From the NCBI RefSeq assembly GCF_902706605.1, contig NZ_CACSLH010000027.1:1-39904 (forward strand): a DNA stretch of 39,904 bases, given 5' to 3'. This DNA is from Enterococcus sp. CSURQ0835. GTDB lineage: Bacteria > Bacillota > Bacilli > Lactobacillales > Enterococcaceae. Shown piece by piece: positions 23,403-30,709 of this stretch. Position numbers and translations under genes: made by a program. Position 1 is the first letter of the stretch; each line of letters opens with the position of its first letter. The notes below the pieces were generated by a model that was given only the letters and a program-made list of their open reading frames with translations, had not been told where the DNA came from and ran no database searches.

Positions 23403-23959
23403 AGTTTGCCATTGAAGGTCTTAATCCTGTCACAAAAGAAACACTAGATAGACGTAAGTCTGATGTCGTGTATTTTATGCAGCCTGATGATATGGCATCA
23501 GGTATGGTGTATTGCTTGGGAACAATTCCAATTGATCAAATTCGACTGGCGGATACGGATGAATTAATTTTTAATCGTAATTTTTTCAGTGTGTTTGGTT
23601 GGCAAAATGCAAGTACACAAACCGAAGATGGCTATAAATATTACACGTTGAAAGGCTTAAAACCTGACGGAGTCTATACCGTGAGTACAGACCTTGTGGG
23701 GGGCGTACAAGGTGGTACTGGTTACGTAGCAAATACGGCAAGTAGGCAACCAGTGATGAAAGATATGCCCGTAACGGTAAAAGCTACTGCCGCAGGAGAG
23801 CTTGATGTAGGTGCCTTCGTATCTGAAGTTGAAAATATAAAATCTTACAAAAAGCACATCCAAGTTGAGCTTGGAGATAAGGTTACAACTTATAGCATGA
23901 ACATAACTGACTGGCTGAAGCTTGTTGAAGACTATTTAGCTAGTAAAGGAGGTCAGTAG
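23372..23959 (+). CDS. decoration/fibre-like protein, probably made as fusion with the Ig-domain protein
   Basis: About 195 residues from a TTG codon (MTINGQEQTGEFAIEGLNPV), but no ribosome site precedes it: only CCCCTGAAA. The +1 frame is open back to 23357, so it is best read as the second half of the Ig-domain protein. The sequence is beta-rich (VVYFMQPDDMASGMVYCLGT, GYKYYTLKGLKPDGVYTV) with a C-terminal helix (TDWLKLVEDYLASKGGQ). No family recognised. Its place between capsid and connector genes suits a head fibre or decoration knob. Confidence 0.65.
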   Translation: MTINGQEQTGEFAIEGLNPVTKETLDRRKSDVVYFMQPDDMASGMVYCLGTIPIDQIRLADTDELIFNRNFFSVFGWQNASTQTEDGYKYYTLKGLKPDGVYTVSTDLVGGVQGGTGYVANTASRQPVMKDMPVTVKATAAGELDVGAFVSEVENIKSYKKHIQVELGDKVTTYSMNITDWLKLVEDYLASKGGQ

Positions 23960-23961
23960 CT

Positions 23962-24285
23962 ATGGTAAGCATCACTGAGGATGTAAAGAAACTTTTGTCT
24001 GGTACCGTCGATGAAAAGCTGGAAGTGATCGAACGTCGTACCAATGAACGATTGTGCGCGATGCTTGCTGTTTCCTCAATCCCGACCGAGCTAGAACATA
24101 TCAGTTACGAGATTACATTGAAGCGTTTCAATCGAATCGGGAATGAAGGAATGCAGTCTTACTCGCAAGAAGGGCTGTCTATTACGTTTCCGGACTCTGA
24201 TTTCAATGAATACCAAGCTGAAATTGAAGATTGGAAAAAGGCACAAGATGATAGCGGCGGTTATGGAAAGGTGCGGTTGCTATGA
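23962..24285 (+). CDS. head-tail connector protein
   Basis: 107 residues, helical, starting MVSITEDVKKLLSGTVDEKL with TNERLCAMLAV, like the Gp6/Gp15-type adaptor proteins that dock under the portal. GGAGGTCAGTAGCT precedes the ATG. It is the first of four overlapping genes in the usual connector order and overlaps the next by ATGA. Confidence 0.8.
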   Translation: MVSITEDVKKLLSGTVDEKLEVIERRTNERLCAMLAVSSIPTELEHISYEITLKRFNRIGNEGMQSYSQEGLSITFPDSDFNEYQAEIEDWKKAQDDSGGYGKVRLL

Positions 24286-24596
24286 GGTATACCGATGAAG
24301 TAAGCTTTGTCGCTGCTAGCCAAGGCGCGCATCATGACACACAATCGGGAGAATGGGTAGATGGTGTAGCAACCATCCATAAGCTGACGGCTAATGTAAC
24401 GGATTCCGGCATCGATGTGATTCGTGAAGATTTAGGAGAGATCGCACGACGAAGCAAGATCGTTCGGTTGCAACCGCTAACCACACTTCCAGATACATTC
24501 GAATATATTGAGTACAACGGGGAACGGTATGAGTTTTCCCGTTTTTTAAATGCCCAAAACAGGAAAGCATTTGTCATGAATGCGGTGATCAAATGA
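24282..24596 (+). CDS. head closure protein
   Basis: 104 residues, beta-rich, starting MRYTDEVSFVAASQGAHHDT with a C-terminal YIEYNGERYEFSRFLNAQNR motif. These features fit SPP1 gp16/HK97-type head completion proteins (minor capsid proteins) that seal the portal after packaging. It overlaps both neighbours by ATGA, implying coupled translation. Confidence 0.75.
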   Translation: MRYTDEVSFVAASQGAHHDTQSGEWVDGVATIHKLTANVTDSGIDVIREDLGEIARRSKIVRLQPLTTLPDTFEYIEYNGERYEFSRFLNAQNRKAFVMNAVIK

Positions 24597-24922
24597 GTGT
24601 AAAACTTACTGGTGATAATAAAACACTAAAGAAAATGAGTGATCCAAAGATCTTCACGAACGTGCTGAAACAAAACGCAGTGGAAATGAACGAAGCTGCA
24701 CAACGTAATGCACCCGTTCGAACGAGTTATCTGCGGCGATCACTCATTTTTTACATGGCCGCAAATGGTCTTGAAGCAGGTACGCGCGCTTATGCAGAGT
24801 ATGCAAAATACGTTGAGTTGGGGACTCGGTTCATGGATGCCCAGTATTTTATGTACCGTGCGCTGCAAGCTCAGAAAAAACAATTCCAAATCGACATCAG
24901 AAAGGCGATGAAGAAGCGATGA
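24593..24922 (+). CDS. HK97 gp10-like minor tail/neck protein
   Basis: 109 residues. NAVEMNEAAQRNAPVRTSYLRRSL and YAEYAKYVELGTRFMDAQYF are the family signature (NAPVxTGxLRxS and YAxxVExGT). Members sit at the tail end of the neck in HK97- and SPP1-type phages. It overlaps the previous gene by ATGA and the following one by 4 nt. Confidence 0.85.
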   Translation: MSVKLTGDNKTLKKMSDPKIFTNVLKQNAVEMNEAAQRNAPVRTSYLRRSLIFYMAANGLEAGTRAYAEYAKYVELGTRFMDAQYFMYRALQAQKKQFQIDIRKAMKKR

Positions 24923-25299
24923 TCAACCAATTAATCGATCGGTTCAACCACGATCCAACGATCTTAACCTTGTGTGAGAACCGAATCACCAGCTACAACT
25001 ATCCAAAGACGATTGATATTTACAAACCGTCACTACTCATTCGACCACTTGATGCACCACTTGATGTCGTTTATGGATCAGATCACCCGAATCGTAAGGA
25101 GTTTGTTTATCAGATCGTAGCCCAGTCTCAGCGATTTAAAGAAGTCCGTACAATTCAAAAAGCGGTCAACCAGATCATGAATGAGTTTGGGTTTTATCAG
25201 TTATCTGGTGGAATGGATGAGCAAAATCCCGACAGCGGAAATTTTATTGATGGCCGTATCTATCAAGGCCGATCACCACTATACAAAACAGATTATTAG
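24919..25299 (+). CDS. tail terminator protein
   Basis: 126 residues. It starts MINQLIDRFNHDPTILTLCE, with central beta strands (LLIRPLDAPLDVVYG, KEFVYQIVAQSQ) and a helix (EVRTIQKAVNQIMNEFG), matching the layout of tail completion or terminator proteins (lambda gpU, SPP1 gp17) by size and position. It lies between the gp10-like gene and the major tail gene. The assignment rests mainly on synteny. Confidence 0.7.
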   Translation: MINQLIDRFNHDPTILTLCENRITSYNYPKTIDIYKPSLLIRPLDAPLDVVYGSDHPNRKEFVYQIVAQSQRFKEVRTIQKAVNQIMNEFGFYQLSGGMDEQNPDSGNFIDGRIYQGRSPLYKTDY

Positions 25300-25311
25300 G
25301 AGGTAGAAGAT

Positions 25312-25923
25312 ATGTTAATTGGATTTAAACGAATGAAAGTTCAAACTTTTGATAAAGATGGGAAACCCGATGGCGAATTAATCGTAGTCGAAGGGAATGA
25401 AAATGAAGGTGCAACGCAAGAGCTGAGTGTTGAAGGCTTGTCGAAAGATCCTACAAAAGTTTCAGGGTCAGATATCGCTTACTACATTAGCCAAAAAGGG
25501 ACCGGTGATGTAAGCGGAACTGTGACAGCTTTGGATTTACCTGTTGAAGCAGAAGCTCGAATGCTAGGTAAGGAAATGCTAGAAACGCTAAAAGCCTACG
25601 CAATCGGGGATGATACGGAACCACCTTACGCTGCAGCAACCTTTGAATCAAAAGATGACCAAGGTGATGTTGCCATTTTTGGCTTCCCAATGGTTCGCTT
25701 TTCTAAGAATGAAGCAAGCATGAAGAGCTTGGAAGATGGAGAAGATTTTGAACCTGAAGGCATCGAATACGGATTTTCTGCCATTTCATCGAAACAAAAA
25801 GATGAGACTAAAGGAAAAGTCATGCTTGAGTTCTACGGTTCTCCTGAAGACGCTAAAGTCTTAGAAGATAAATTGTTCCGCAAGGCGGGATCGGCAGCCC
25901 CAAAATCCCAACCGTCGGCGTAG
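25312..25923 (+). CDS. major tail protein (0-frame form)
   Basis: 203 residues starting MLIGFKRMKVQTFDKDGKPD, with KDPTKVSGSDIAYYISQKGT and FGFPMVRFSKNEASM, a pattern shared with phi13/SPP1-type major tail tube proteins. GGAGGTAGAAGAT precedes the ATG. The 0-frame ends SQPSA-stop. A -1 shift just before the end makes a 217-residue form (separate entry). The tube is built from hexameric rings of this protein. Confidence 0.88.
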   Translation: MLIGFKRMKVQTFDKDGKPDGELIVVEGNENEGATQELSVEGLSKDPTKVSGSDIAYYISQKGTGDVSGTVTALDLPVEAEARMLGKEMLETLKAYAIGDDTEPPYAAATFESKDDQGDVAIFGFPMVRFSKNEASMKSLEDGEDFEPEGIEYGFSAISSKQKDETKGKVMLEFYGSPEDAKVLEDKLFRKAGSAAPKSQPSA

Positions 25924-25964
25924 TGGCACCCACAGTCGACGGAGCCACAGTTGAATTAACCTAA
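25899..25964 (+). other. -1 programmed frameshift site and tail-tube C-terminal extension
   Basis: Slippery heptamer C CCA AAA (25899-25905), a 6-nt spacer, then a stem of CCGTCG (25912-25917) with CGACGG (25937-25942); GTGG/CCAC forms an inner stem. The -1 frame replaces the last 5 residues by 19, ending APTVDGATVELT, and stops at TAA 25962-25964. The ending matches the capsid extension (DGANVELS). No start codon or ribosome site serves this stretch. Confidence 0.75.
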
Positions 25965-25991
25965 AAAATAAAAGCATGAGGAGAAACTACA

Positions 25992-26306
25992 ATGGCAAAT
26001 TTAAAATTAGAATTACAGCAAGCAGACGGATCATTCAAACGGTATGTGGTTGATCGTGTTCCAGCCCGGAAATTACGTGAAGCCTTGGAAATGACAAAAA
26101 AACAAAATGAAACATCCGATGAAGTTGAGCGATTAGATTTAATGGTCGATTTTATTGCAGATCTATTTAATAATCCTGAAGTTACTCCCGATGCAATTTA
26201 TGATGGCTTGCAATCGGATGACTTTACTACGGCGCTGGAAACGATCATGAGTGCCGTGATGGGAGAAAAGGTGAAGCCAGACTCGGGAAAAAAGGACGAC
26301 AATTAA
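25992..26306 (+). CDS. tail assembly chaperone, short form (gpG-like)
   Basis: 104 residues, helical and acidic (MANLKLELQQADGSFKRYVV, then EVERLDLMVDFIADLFNNPE). It sits between the major tail and tape measure genes, the fixed place of gpG. Near its end G GGA AAA AAG G can shift ribosomes to the -1 frame to make the gpGT form. GGAGAAACTACA precedes the ATG. The chaperone coats the tape measure and is absent from virions. Confidence 0.85.
   Translation: MANLKLELQQADGSFKRYVVDRVPARKLREALEMTKKQNETSDEVERLDLMVDFIADLFNNPEVTPDAIYDGLQSDDFTTALETIMSAVMGEKVKPDSGKKDDN
26285..26294 (+). other. -1 frameshift site of the tail chaperone
   Basis: GGGAAAAAAG holds two overlapping slippery heptamers, G GGA AAA and A AAA AAG, in the correct frame. 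After slipping, translation reads GGA CGA CAA TTA AAT and continues to 26503, giving a fusion of about 170 residues. This gpG/gpGT shift is conserved in long-tailed phages. Confidence 0.88.
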
Positions 26307-26320
26307 ATCTCGATGATGAG

Positions 26321-26503
26321 TTGAACAATTATTATGCGATGTGCCAAGAGTTGGTAAAAAATGGCTGGACTCTCAATGATATCGAGGATGCCGATTGGAA
26401 CACTTTAACAAAAGTTGTGTTCTCTAAACCGCGCAAAGCAAAACAGAAAGAACAACGGATCGATTTAGTCGATTACATGAAACAAAAACAACGAAAACGG
26501 TAG
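26321..26503 (+). CDS. tail assembly chaperone T domain, made by -1 frameshift (gpGT)
   Basis: The T part reads LNNYYAMCQELVKNGWTLND and ends KQKQRKR, small and basic. No independent ribosome site exists, and the frame is open from the slippery site at 26285. The TTG at 26321 is only the first possible start codon; real synthesis is by fusion to the gene at 25992. In lambda the T domain recruits the tail tube protein. Confidence 0.8.
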   Translation: MNNYYAMCQELVKNGWTLNDIEDADWNTLTKVVFSKPRKAKQKEQRIDLVDYMKQKQRKR

Positions 26504-26508
26504 TAGGT

Positions 26509-26543
26509 ACGGCAGTGGGCTGATACCCGCTACCGTTTTTTTT
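26509..26543 (+). terminator. intrinsic terminator before tape measure gene
   Basis: ACGGCAGTGGG (26509-26519) pairs with CCCGCTACCGT (26526-26536) with one mismatch and one G-U, followed by seven more T. It would reduce tape measure transcription relative to the abundant tail tube protein. Confidence 0.8.
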
Positions 26544-26563
26544 GTGATAAAGGAGGTCAGTAA

Positions 26564-29500
26564 ATGGCTGAAAATGTCGCAAGTTATAGCATATCACTTG
26601 GGTTAGATGCGTCTAGCTACACAAGCAGTATGAAAAATTTGACTGGTAGCGTTGAAAAAAGTATGTCTGGGTTTAAAAAATCATTTTTAGCAGTTGATGA
26701 TGTAAATGCCAGCTTAAAGGGCTTGGCGGCTCAGCAGGATAACTACCAAAAAAAGTTACAAGGTTTGAACAACGAGTTACCAGAATTAAAACGGAATTAT
26801 CAAAAGCTGAAAAGTGAGGTAGAAGGCAACGCCGATGCGACTGCTAAGCAACGGGCTGCGCTAAGTCAATCGGAGTCTGCTTATAAAGGTGCTCAGAGTC
26901 AGATTAAATCTTACACTGGTGAAATCAACCGCGCTCAAAATCAGATTGATCAGCTAAATTCCGATTCAACTAAGGCCGGCAATAGTTTTAGAAATATGGG
27001 AAACCAAGCTTCTGAAGCTGGTAATGATATTGGTCGATTTAGCTCAGGGTTGAGTCGGATAGGATCTAAATTGACTAGCTCCCTTACTAAACCTGCTTTA
27101 GCTGCAGGAGCGGCAGCAGGGGCGGCTTCAAATATCGTTGGCCGTGTCGTTGATAGCGTAATGAACTTAAAAGATGAAGCGTTTGAAGCATCCGACTCAA
27201 TGGATAAATTTACTCAAACCATGCAATTTGCTGAAATTGATAATTCTAAAATTAAAGAATCACAAAAAATCATGAAAGATTATGCCGATCAGACTGTCTA
27301 TGAGCTGGGCGACGTAATGAACACAACAGCCCAGTTAGCGGCGAATGGCGTAGAAGATTTCAACGGTTTAACGCAAGCAATCGGAAACGTCAACGCGGTA
27401 TCTGGTGGTAACGCCGAAACCTTTAAATCAGTTGCTACAGCTATGACTCAGACAATTGGGACCGGTAAGCTGACAACTGAAAACTTCAATCAGATTTCGG
27501 ATGCGATCCCTGGTGCTTCCGGGAAAATTCAAGCAGCACTTAAAGAAATGGGGGCTTACACTAGTGGCGACTTCCGTGCGGCAATGGAAGAAGGCGAGAT
27601 TTCCGCGGACGAAATGAGTCAAGCATTCATGAACCTAGGTATGACAGATGTTGCGAAAAAGGCATCTAGTTCAACTAAAACAATTGAGGGTGCTGTAGGC
27701 AATTTACAAGCTGGCGTTGTAAACATGATCAACGAACTCATGGGCGCTTTAGGAAAAGGAAATATTACGACATTCATTGATGGAATCACTAATGGCGTGG
27801 ATAACCTGACAAAAATGATTAAACCTGGCGCTCAAGCAGCAGTGGATGCTATTAAACCGTTGCAAGATGCCTTTAAAGATTTATTAGGTATGTTTAGTAA
27901 CAATGCTACGGAGCAATTAAAAGGATTCGATCTGTTAAGACACATTTTACCCCCAGAAGTTGCGCAGACCATCATCGAAAATGTCGGCAGGGTCAAAAAA
28001 GTGGTTCTTGGTATCTGGGATGGTTTTTCAAATAATGATTCATCTTTTATTTATAAGATGGGATTACAGCCAGAAACTGTTGCCCAGATCGAAGGGATAA
28101 TTAATCAAATTAAATCATACATGACCGGATTCGTAGACAATTTCAAAGGCTTGTTTTCCGTAGCGTCGGAAGTAATTAAGGGGGTTATTTCTTCTTTAGC
28201 ACCTTATATAATGCCAATTATTAGTCAAATTTCTACCGCGCTAGGCGAAATTGGGAGTTCTATGACTAAGTTTTGGAATGAAAACGGGAAACAGATCCTA
28301 GAAGCAATACGTAACTTCTTTACCTTTATTCAGCCTGTTATTTCAATCGTAATGCAGCTTGTCTCAGGTTTTATCGGAAATCTTATTGGTCTTACGAAAG
28401 GCTTATTAAATGCTATTCAAGGTGCTGTTAAAATCTTTACCGGTATCTTTACTGGTGACTTTTCTAAAATGTGGGAAGGCGTGAAACAACTCTTTTTTGG
28501 TGCCGTAGAGGCAATTTGGAATTTTGTCCAGATCATGCTATTCAAACGAATGCTCGATGGTGTCGGTGGGCTAGTCAATGGTTTTAAAACCTCGATACAA
28601 AATTTATGGACTAGCGTCCAAACTTTTTTCAGGAGCGGCGTTAGTAGCATTGATAATCTCATAGTTGGTTGGGTCACAAGCCTACTTGGACGAATTAGTA
28701 ACTTAAGACTTTCGTTCGTGGAAATGGTCCGCGGATTGTGGGGTTCTGTTAAAACTTTTTTTGATGACGGAATTAGAGCAAGCTTAGAAGGTATCAGGAA
28801 TTGGGTCGTGAATATCGGTACTCACATTACCAGTTTAAGAGACAACATGATCAATAGGATTATTAGTTTATGGGAGAGTATCAAAGGACTTTTCTCTTCC
28901 AGTATTGAAAATATTGTTGGAAAAATGGCTGCCTTGCCTGGCAGAATCGCGGATGGCATAAAAGCTGGAGCGAGCGTTGTTAAAAATGCCTTTTCAGATA
29001 TGTTCGGCGCGGTAGTAAAAGTCGTGAAGAAACCAGTGAATCAAATCATCGGCGGTGCAAACTGGGTCCTAGAAAAATTTGGTGCAGATAAATTACCTGA
29101 ATGGAGTTATGCCAAAGGTACACCGACTAAAGGCCATCCCGGCGGTAATGCGCTAGTTAACGATGGTCGTGGTGCCGAAATGGTAATCATGCCAAATGGG
29201 AATGCATTTATCCCACGAGGGAAAAATGTGATGATTCCAGCAGCACCAAGAGGAATGCACGTTCTGTCTGCTGAGGAAACGGCCGAAGCTACTGGTCGTA
29301 AACGTCCAACGTTCCGCTATGAAAAAGGAACTGGACTTTTCGGATCCCTAGCTGAAATGGCAAAAGGTGCGGTGAACGCCGTTGTAGATGGAGTCGAAGA
29401 CATTTTTGACTTCTTTGATGATCCAAAAGCGTTAGTTGATAAAGTTCTGAAAAGTGTGGTCAATTTGACTGGAATGAAAGGCTTCCCGCTGAATGCAGGA

Positions 29501-30709
29501 CAAGGCTTAGTCAAAAAGTCTACCGATGCCATGGTAACGTGGGTTCAAGGTTTGTTTGATGAGTATGGAGGCGGCACGTTTGATGGCTCAATCGCCGCAA
29601 ATGGTGTGTATGCTTACCTCGTAGAAGTAGCGGAGAAGGTTATACGGAAATTTGGAAGCGGGTTACAAATCACGTCAGGTTATCGCCCTGGTGATGAACA
29701 TCATCACGGAAAACGTCAAGCGATTGACATTGCGAATGGTGGAGTAGGCACACCTTTATATACTGAAGCAGCAAACTGGGCATTTGATAAGTTTCCAAAA
29801 GAAGTCGGTTACGTTATTACAAATGGTATTGTACGGGATCGTATGGGTTACACGAGAGGCGGTACAAGTGGGAAGCCTACTCCGTGGGGATCGCATGACC
29901 ACGATAACCACATTCACATATCTGGACTTATGGGTGCGGGTGATATTTATCAAGCAGGACATGAGAGCCATAACTTTGGCGGTGTTTCGGGTTCAGTAGG
30001 AAAAAATTGGACGGCACAAATTAAAAAAGCCGCAGCACAAATGAAAGAGAAGATTAGCCCTCGTGATTTGAATAATATTTTGGCACTGATTCAAATGGAA
30101 TCTAGTGGACGTGAAAATGTTCAACAGGGAGCAGGCGTATGGGATGTAAATGCAGCAACAGGTAACTGGGCACAAGGGTTGTTGCAATATGTTCCTTCCA
30201 CGTTCAGAAGCTATGCTGTAAGAGGTTACGGTAACATCCACAACGGCTATCATCAGCTATTAGCATTTTTCAATGATCGTAACTGGAGACGCGCTATCAG
30301 TAACTGGCAAGCACAAGTAGCATCAGGAAAAACCGGATGGGGCCCGATTGGACCTCGCCGTTTTGAAAATGGCGGTTTAATTACACGCGATGGTCTTTAC
30401 CGAGCTGGTGAAGGGAACAAGCCTGAAATGGTGATCCCGCTTACCCAGCGTACGCGCGCAATGGAGCTCATGGCGCAAGTGTTAGCGTATTTAGGTGGAA
30501 CTGGATCGACGACAACGATCAATAATGCTGGCGCTGATATGTCGGAAACAAACAGTCGGTTGGATCAATTAATTGAGATCATGACTGGTTTCAGTGACGA
30601 TCTGAAAAATCTCAAGATGGAAATGAATGGCCGCGAAGTTGCCAGTGTAGTTGAAACAGAAAATGCTGCAAAAGCATTAATTCAAAGTAAGATACGAGGT
30701 GAAGGCTAG
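26564..30709 (+). CDS. tape measure protein with M15-like peptidase and lytic transglycosylase domains
   Basis: 1381 residues. The N-terminal 190 residues are coiled coil (LAAQQDNYQKKLQGLNNELP). A TP901-type core follows (FAEIDNSKIKESQKIMKDYA, LAANGVEDFNGL), then hydrophobic membrane-active helices at about 530-760. Near residue 1030, ITSGYRPGDEHHHGKRQAIDI and, near 1113, DHDNHIHISG give the zinc site of an M15-like cell wall peptidase. Near 1170, ILALIQMESSG and GLLQYVPSTF are a soluble lytic transglycosylase domain. The protein sets tail length and would open the wall during injection. GGAGGTCAGTAA precedes the ATG. Confidence 0.95.
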   Translation: MAENVASYSISLGLDASSYTSSMKNLTGSVEKSMSGFKKSFLAVDDVNASLKGLAAQQDNYQKKLQGLNNELPELKRNYQKLKSEVEGNADATAKQRAALSQSESAYKGAQSQIKSYTGEINRAQNQIDQLNSDSTKAGNSFRNMGNQASEAGNDIGRFSSGLSRIGSKLTSSLTKPALAAGAAAGAASNIVGRVVDSVMNLKDEAFEASDSMDKFTQTMQFAEIDNSKIKESQKIMKDYADQTVYELGDVMNTTAQLAANGVEDFNGLTQAIGNVNAVSGGNAETFKSVATAMTQTIGTGKLTTENFNQISDAIPGASGKIQAALKEMGAYTSGDFRAAMEEGEISADEMSQAFMNLGMTDVAKKASSSTKTIEGAVGNLQAGVVNMINELMGALGKGNITTFIDGITNGVDNLTKMIKPGAQAAVDAIKPLQDAFKDLLGMFSNNATEQLKGFDLLRHILPPEVAQTIIENVGRVKKVVLGIWDGFSNNDSSFIYKMGLQPETVAQIEGIINQIKSYMTGFVDNFKGLFSVASEVIKGVISSLAPYIMPIISQISTALGEIGSSMTKFWNENGKQILEAIRNFFTFIQPVISIVMQLVSGFIGNLIGLTKGLLNAIQGAVKIFTGIFTGDFSKMWEGVKQLFFGAVEAIWNFVQIMLFKRMLDGVGGLVNGFKTSIQNLWTSVQTFFRSGVSSIDNLIVGWVTSLLGRISNLRLSFVEMVRGLWGSVKTFFDDGIRASLEGIRNWVVNIGTHITSLRDNMINRIISLWESIKGLFSSSIENIVGKMAALPGRIADGIKAGASVVKNAFSDMFGAVVKVVKKPVNQIIGGANWVLEKFGADKLPEWSYAKGTPTKGHPGGNALVNDGRGAEMVIMPNGNAFIPRGKNVMIPAAPRGMHVLSAEETAEATGRKRPTFRYEKGTGLFGSLAEMAKGAVNAVVDGVEDIFDFFDDPKALVDKVLKSVVNLTGMKGFPLNAGQGLVKKSTDAMVTWVQGLFDEYGGGTFDGSIAANGVYAYLVEVAEKVIRKFGSGLQITSGYRPGDEHHHGKRQAIDIANGGVGTPLYTEAANWAFDKFPKEVGYVITNGIVRDRMGYTRGGTSGKPTPWGSHDHDNHIHISGLMGAGDIYQAGHESHNFGGVSGSVGKNWTAQIKKAAAQMKEKISPRDLNNILALIQMESSGRENVQQGAGVWDVNAATGNWAQGLLQYVPSTFRSYAVRGYGNIHNGYHQLLAFFNDRNWRRAISNWQAQVASGKTGWGPIGPRRFENGGLITRDGLYRAGEGNKPEMVIPLTQRTRAMELMAQVLAYLGGTGSTTTINNAGADMSETNSRLDQLIEIMTGFSDDLKNLKMEMNGREVASVVETENAAKALIQSKIRGEG

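Noticed and set aside
25912-25948. H-type pseudoknot (GTGGC 25923-25927 with GCCAC 25944-25948) as stimulator of the tail frameshift
   Set aside because: Only one base would cross the 6-bp stem, which is sterically unlikely. The nested hairpin is the simpler model.
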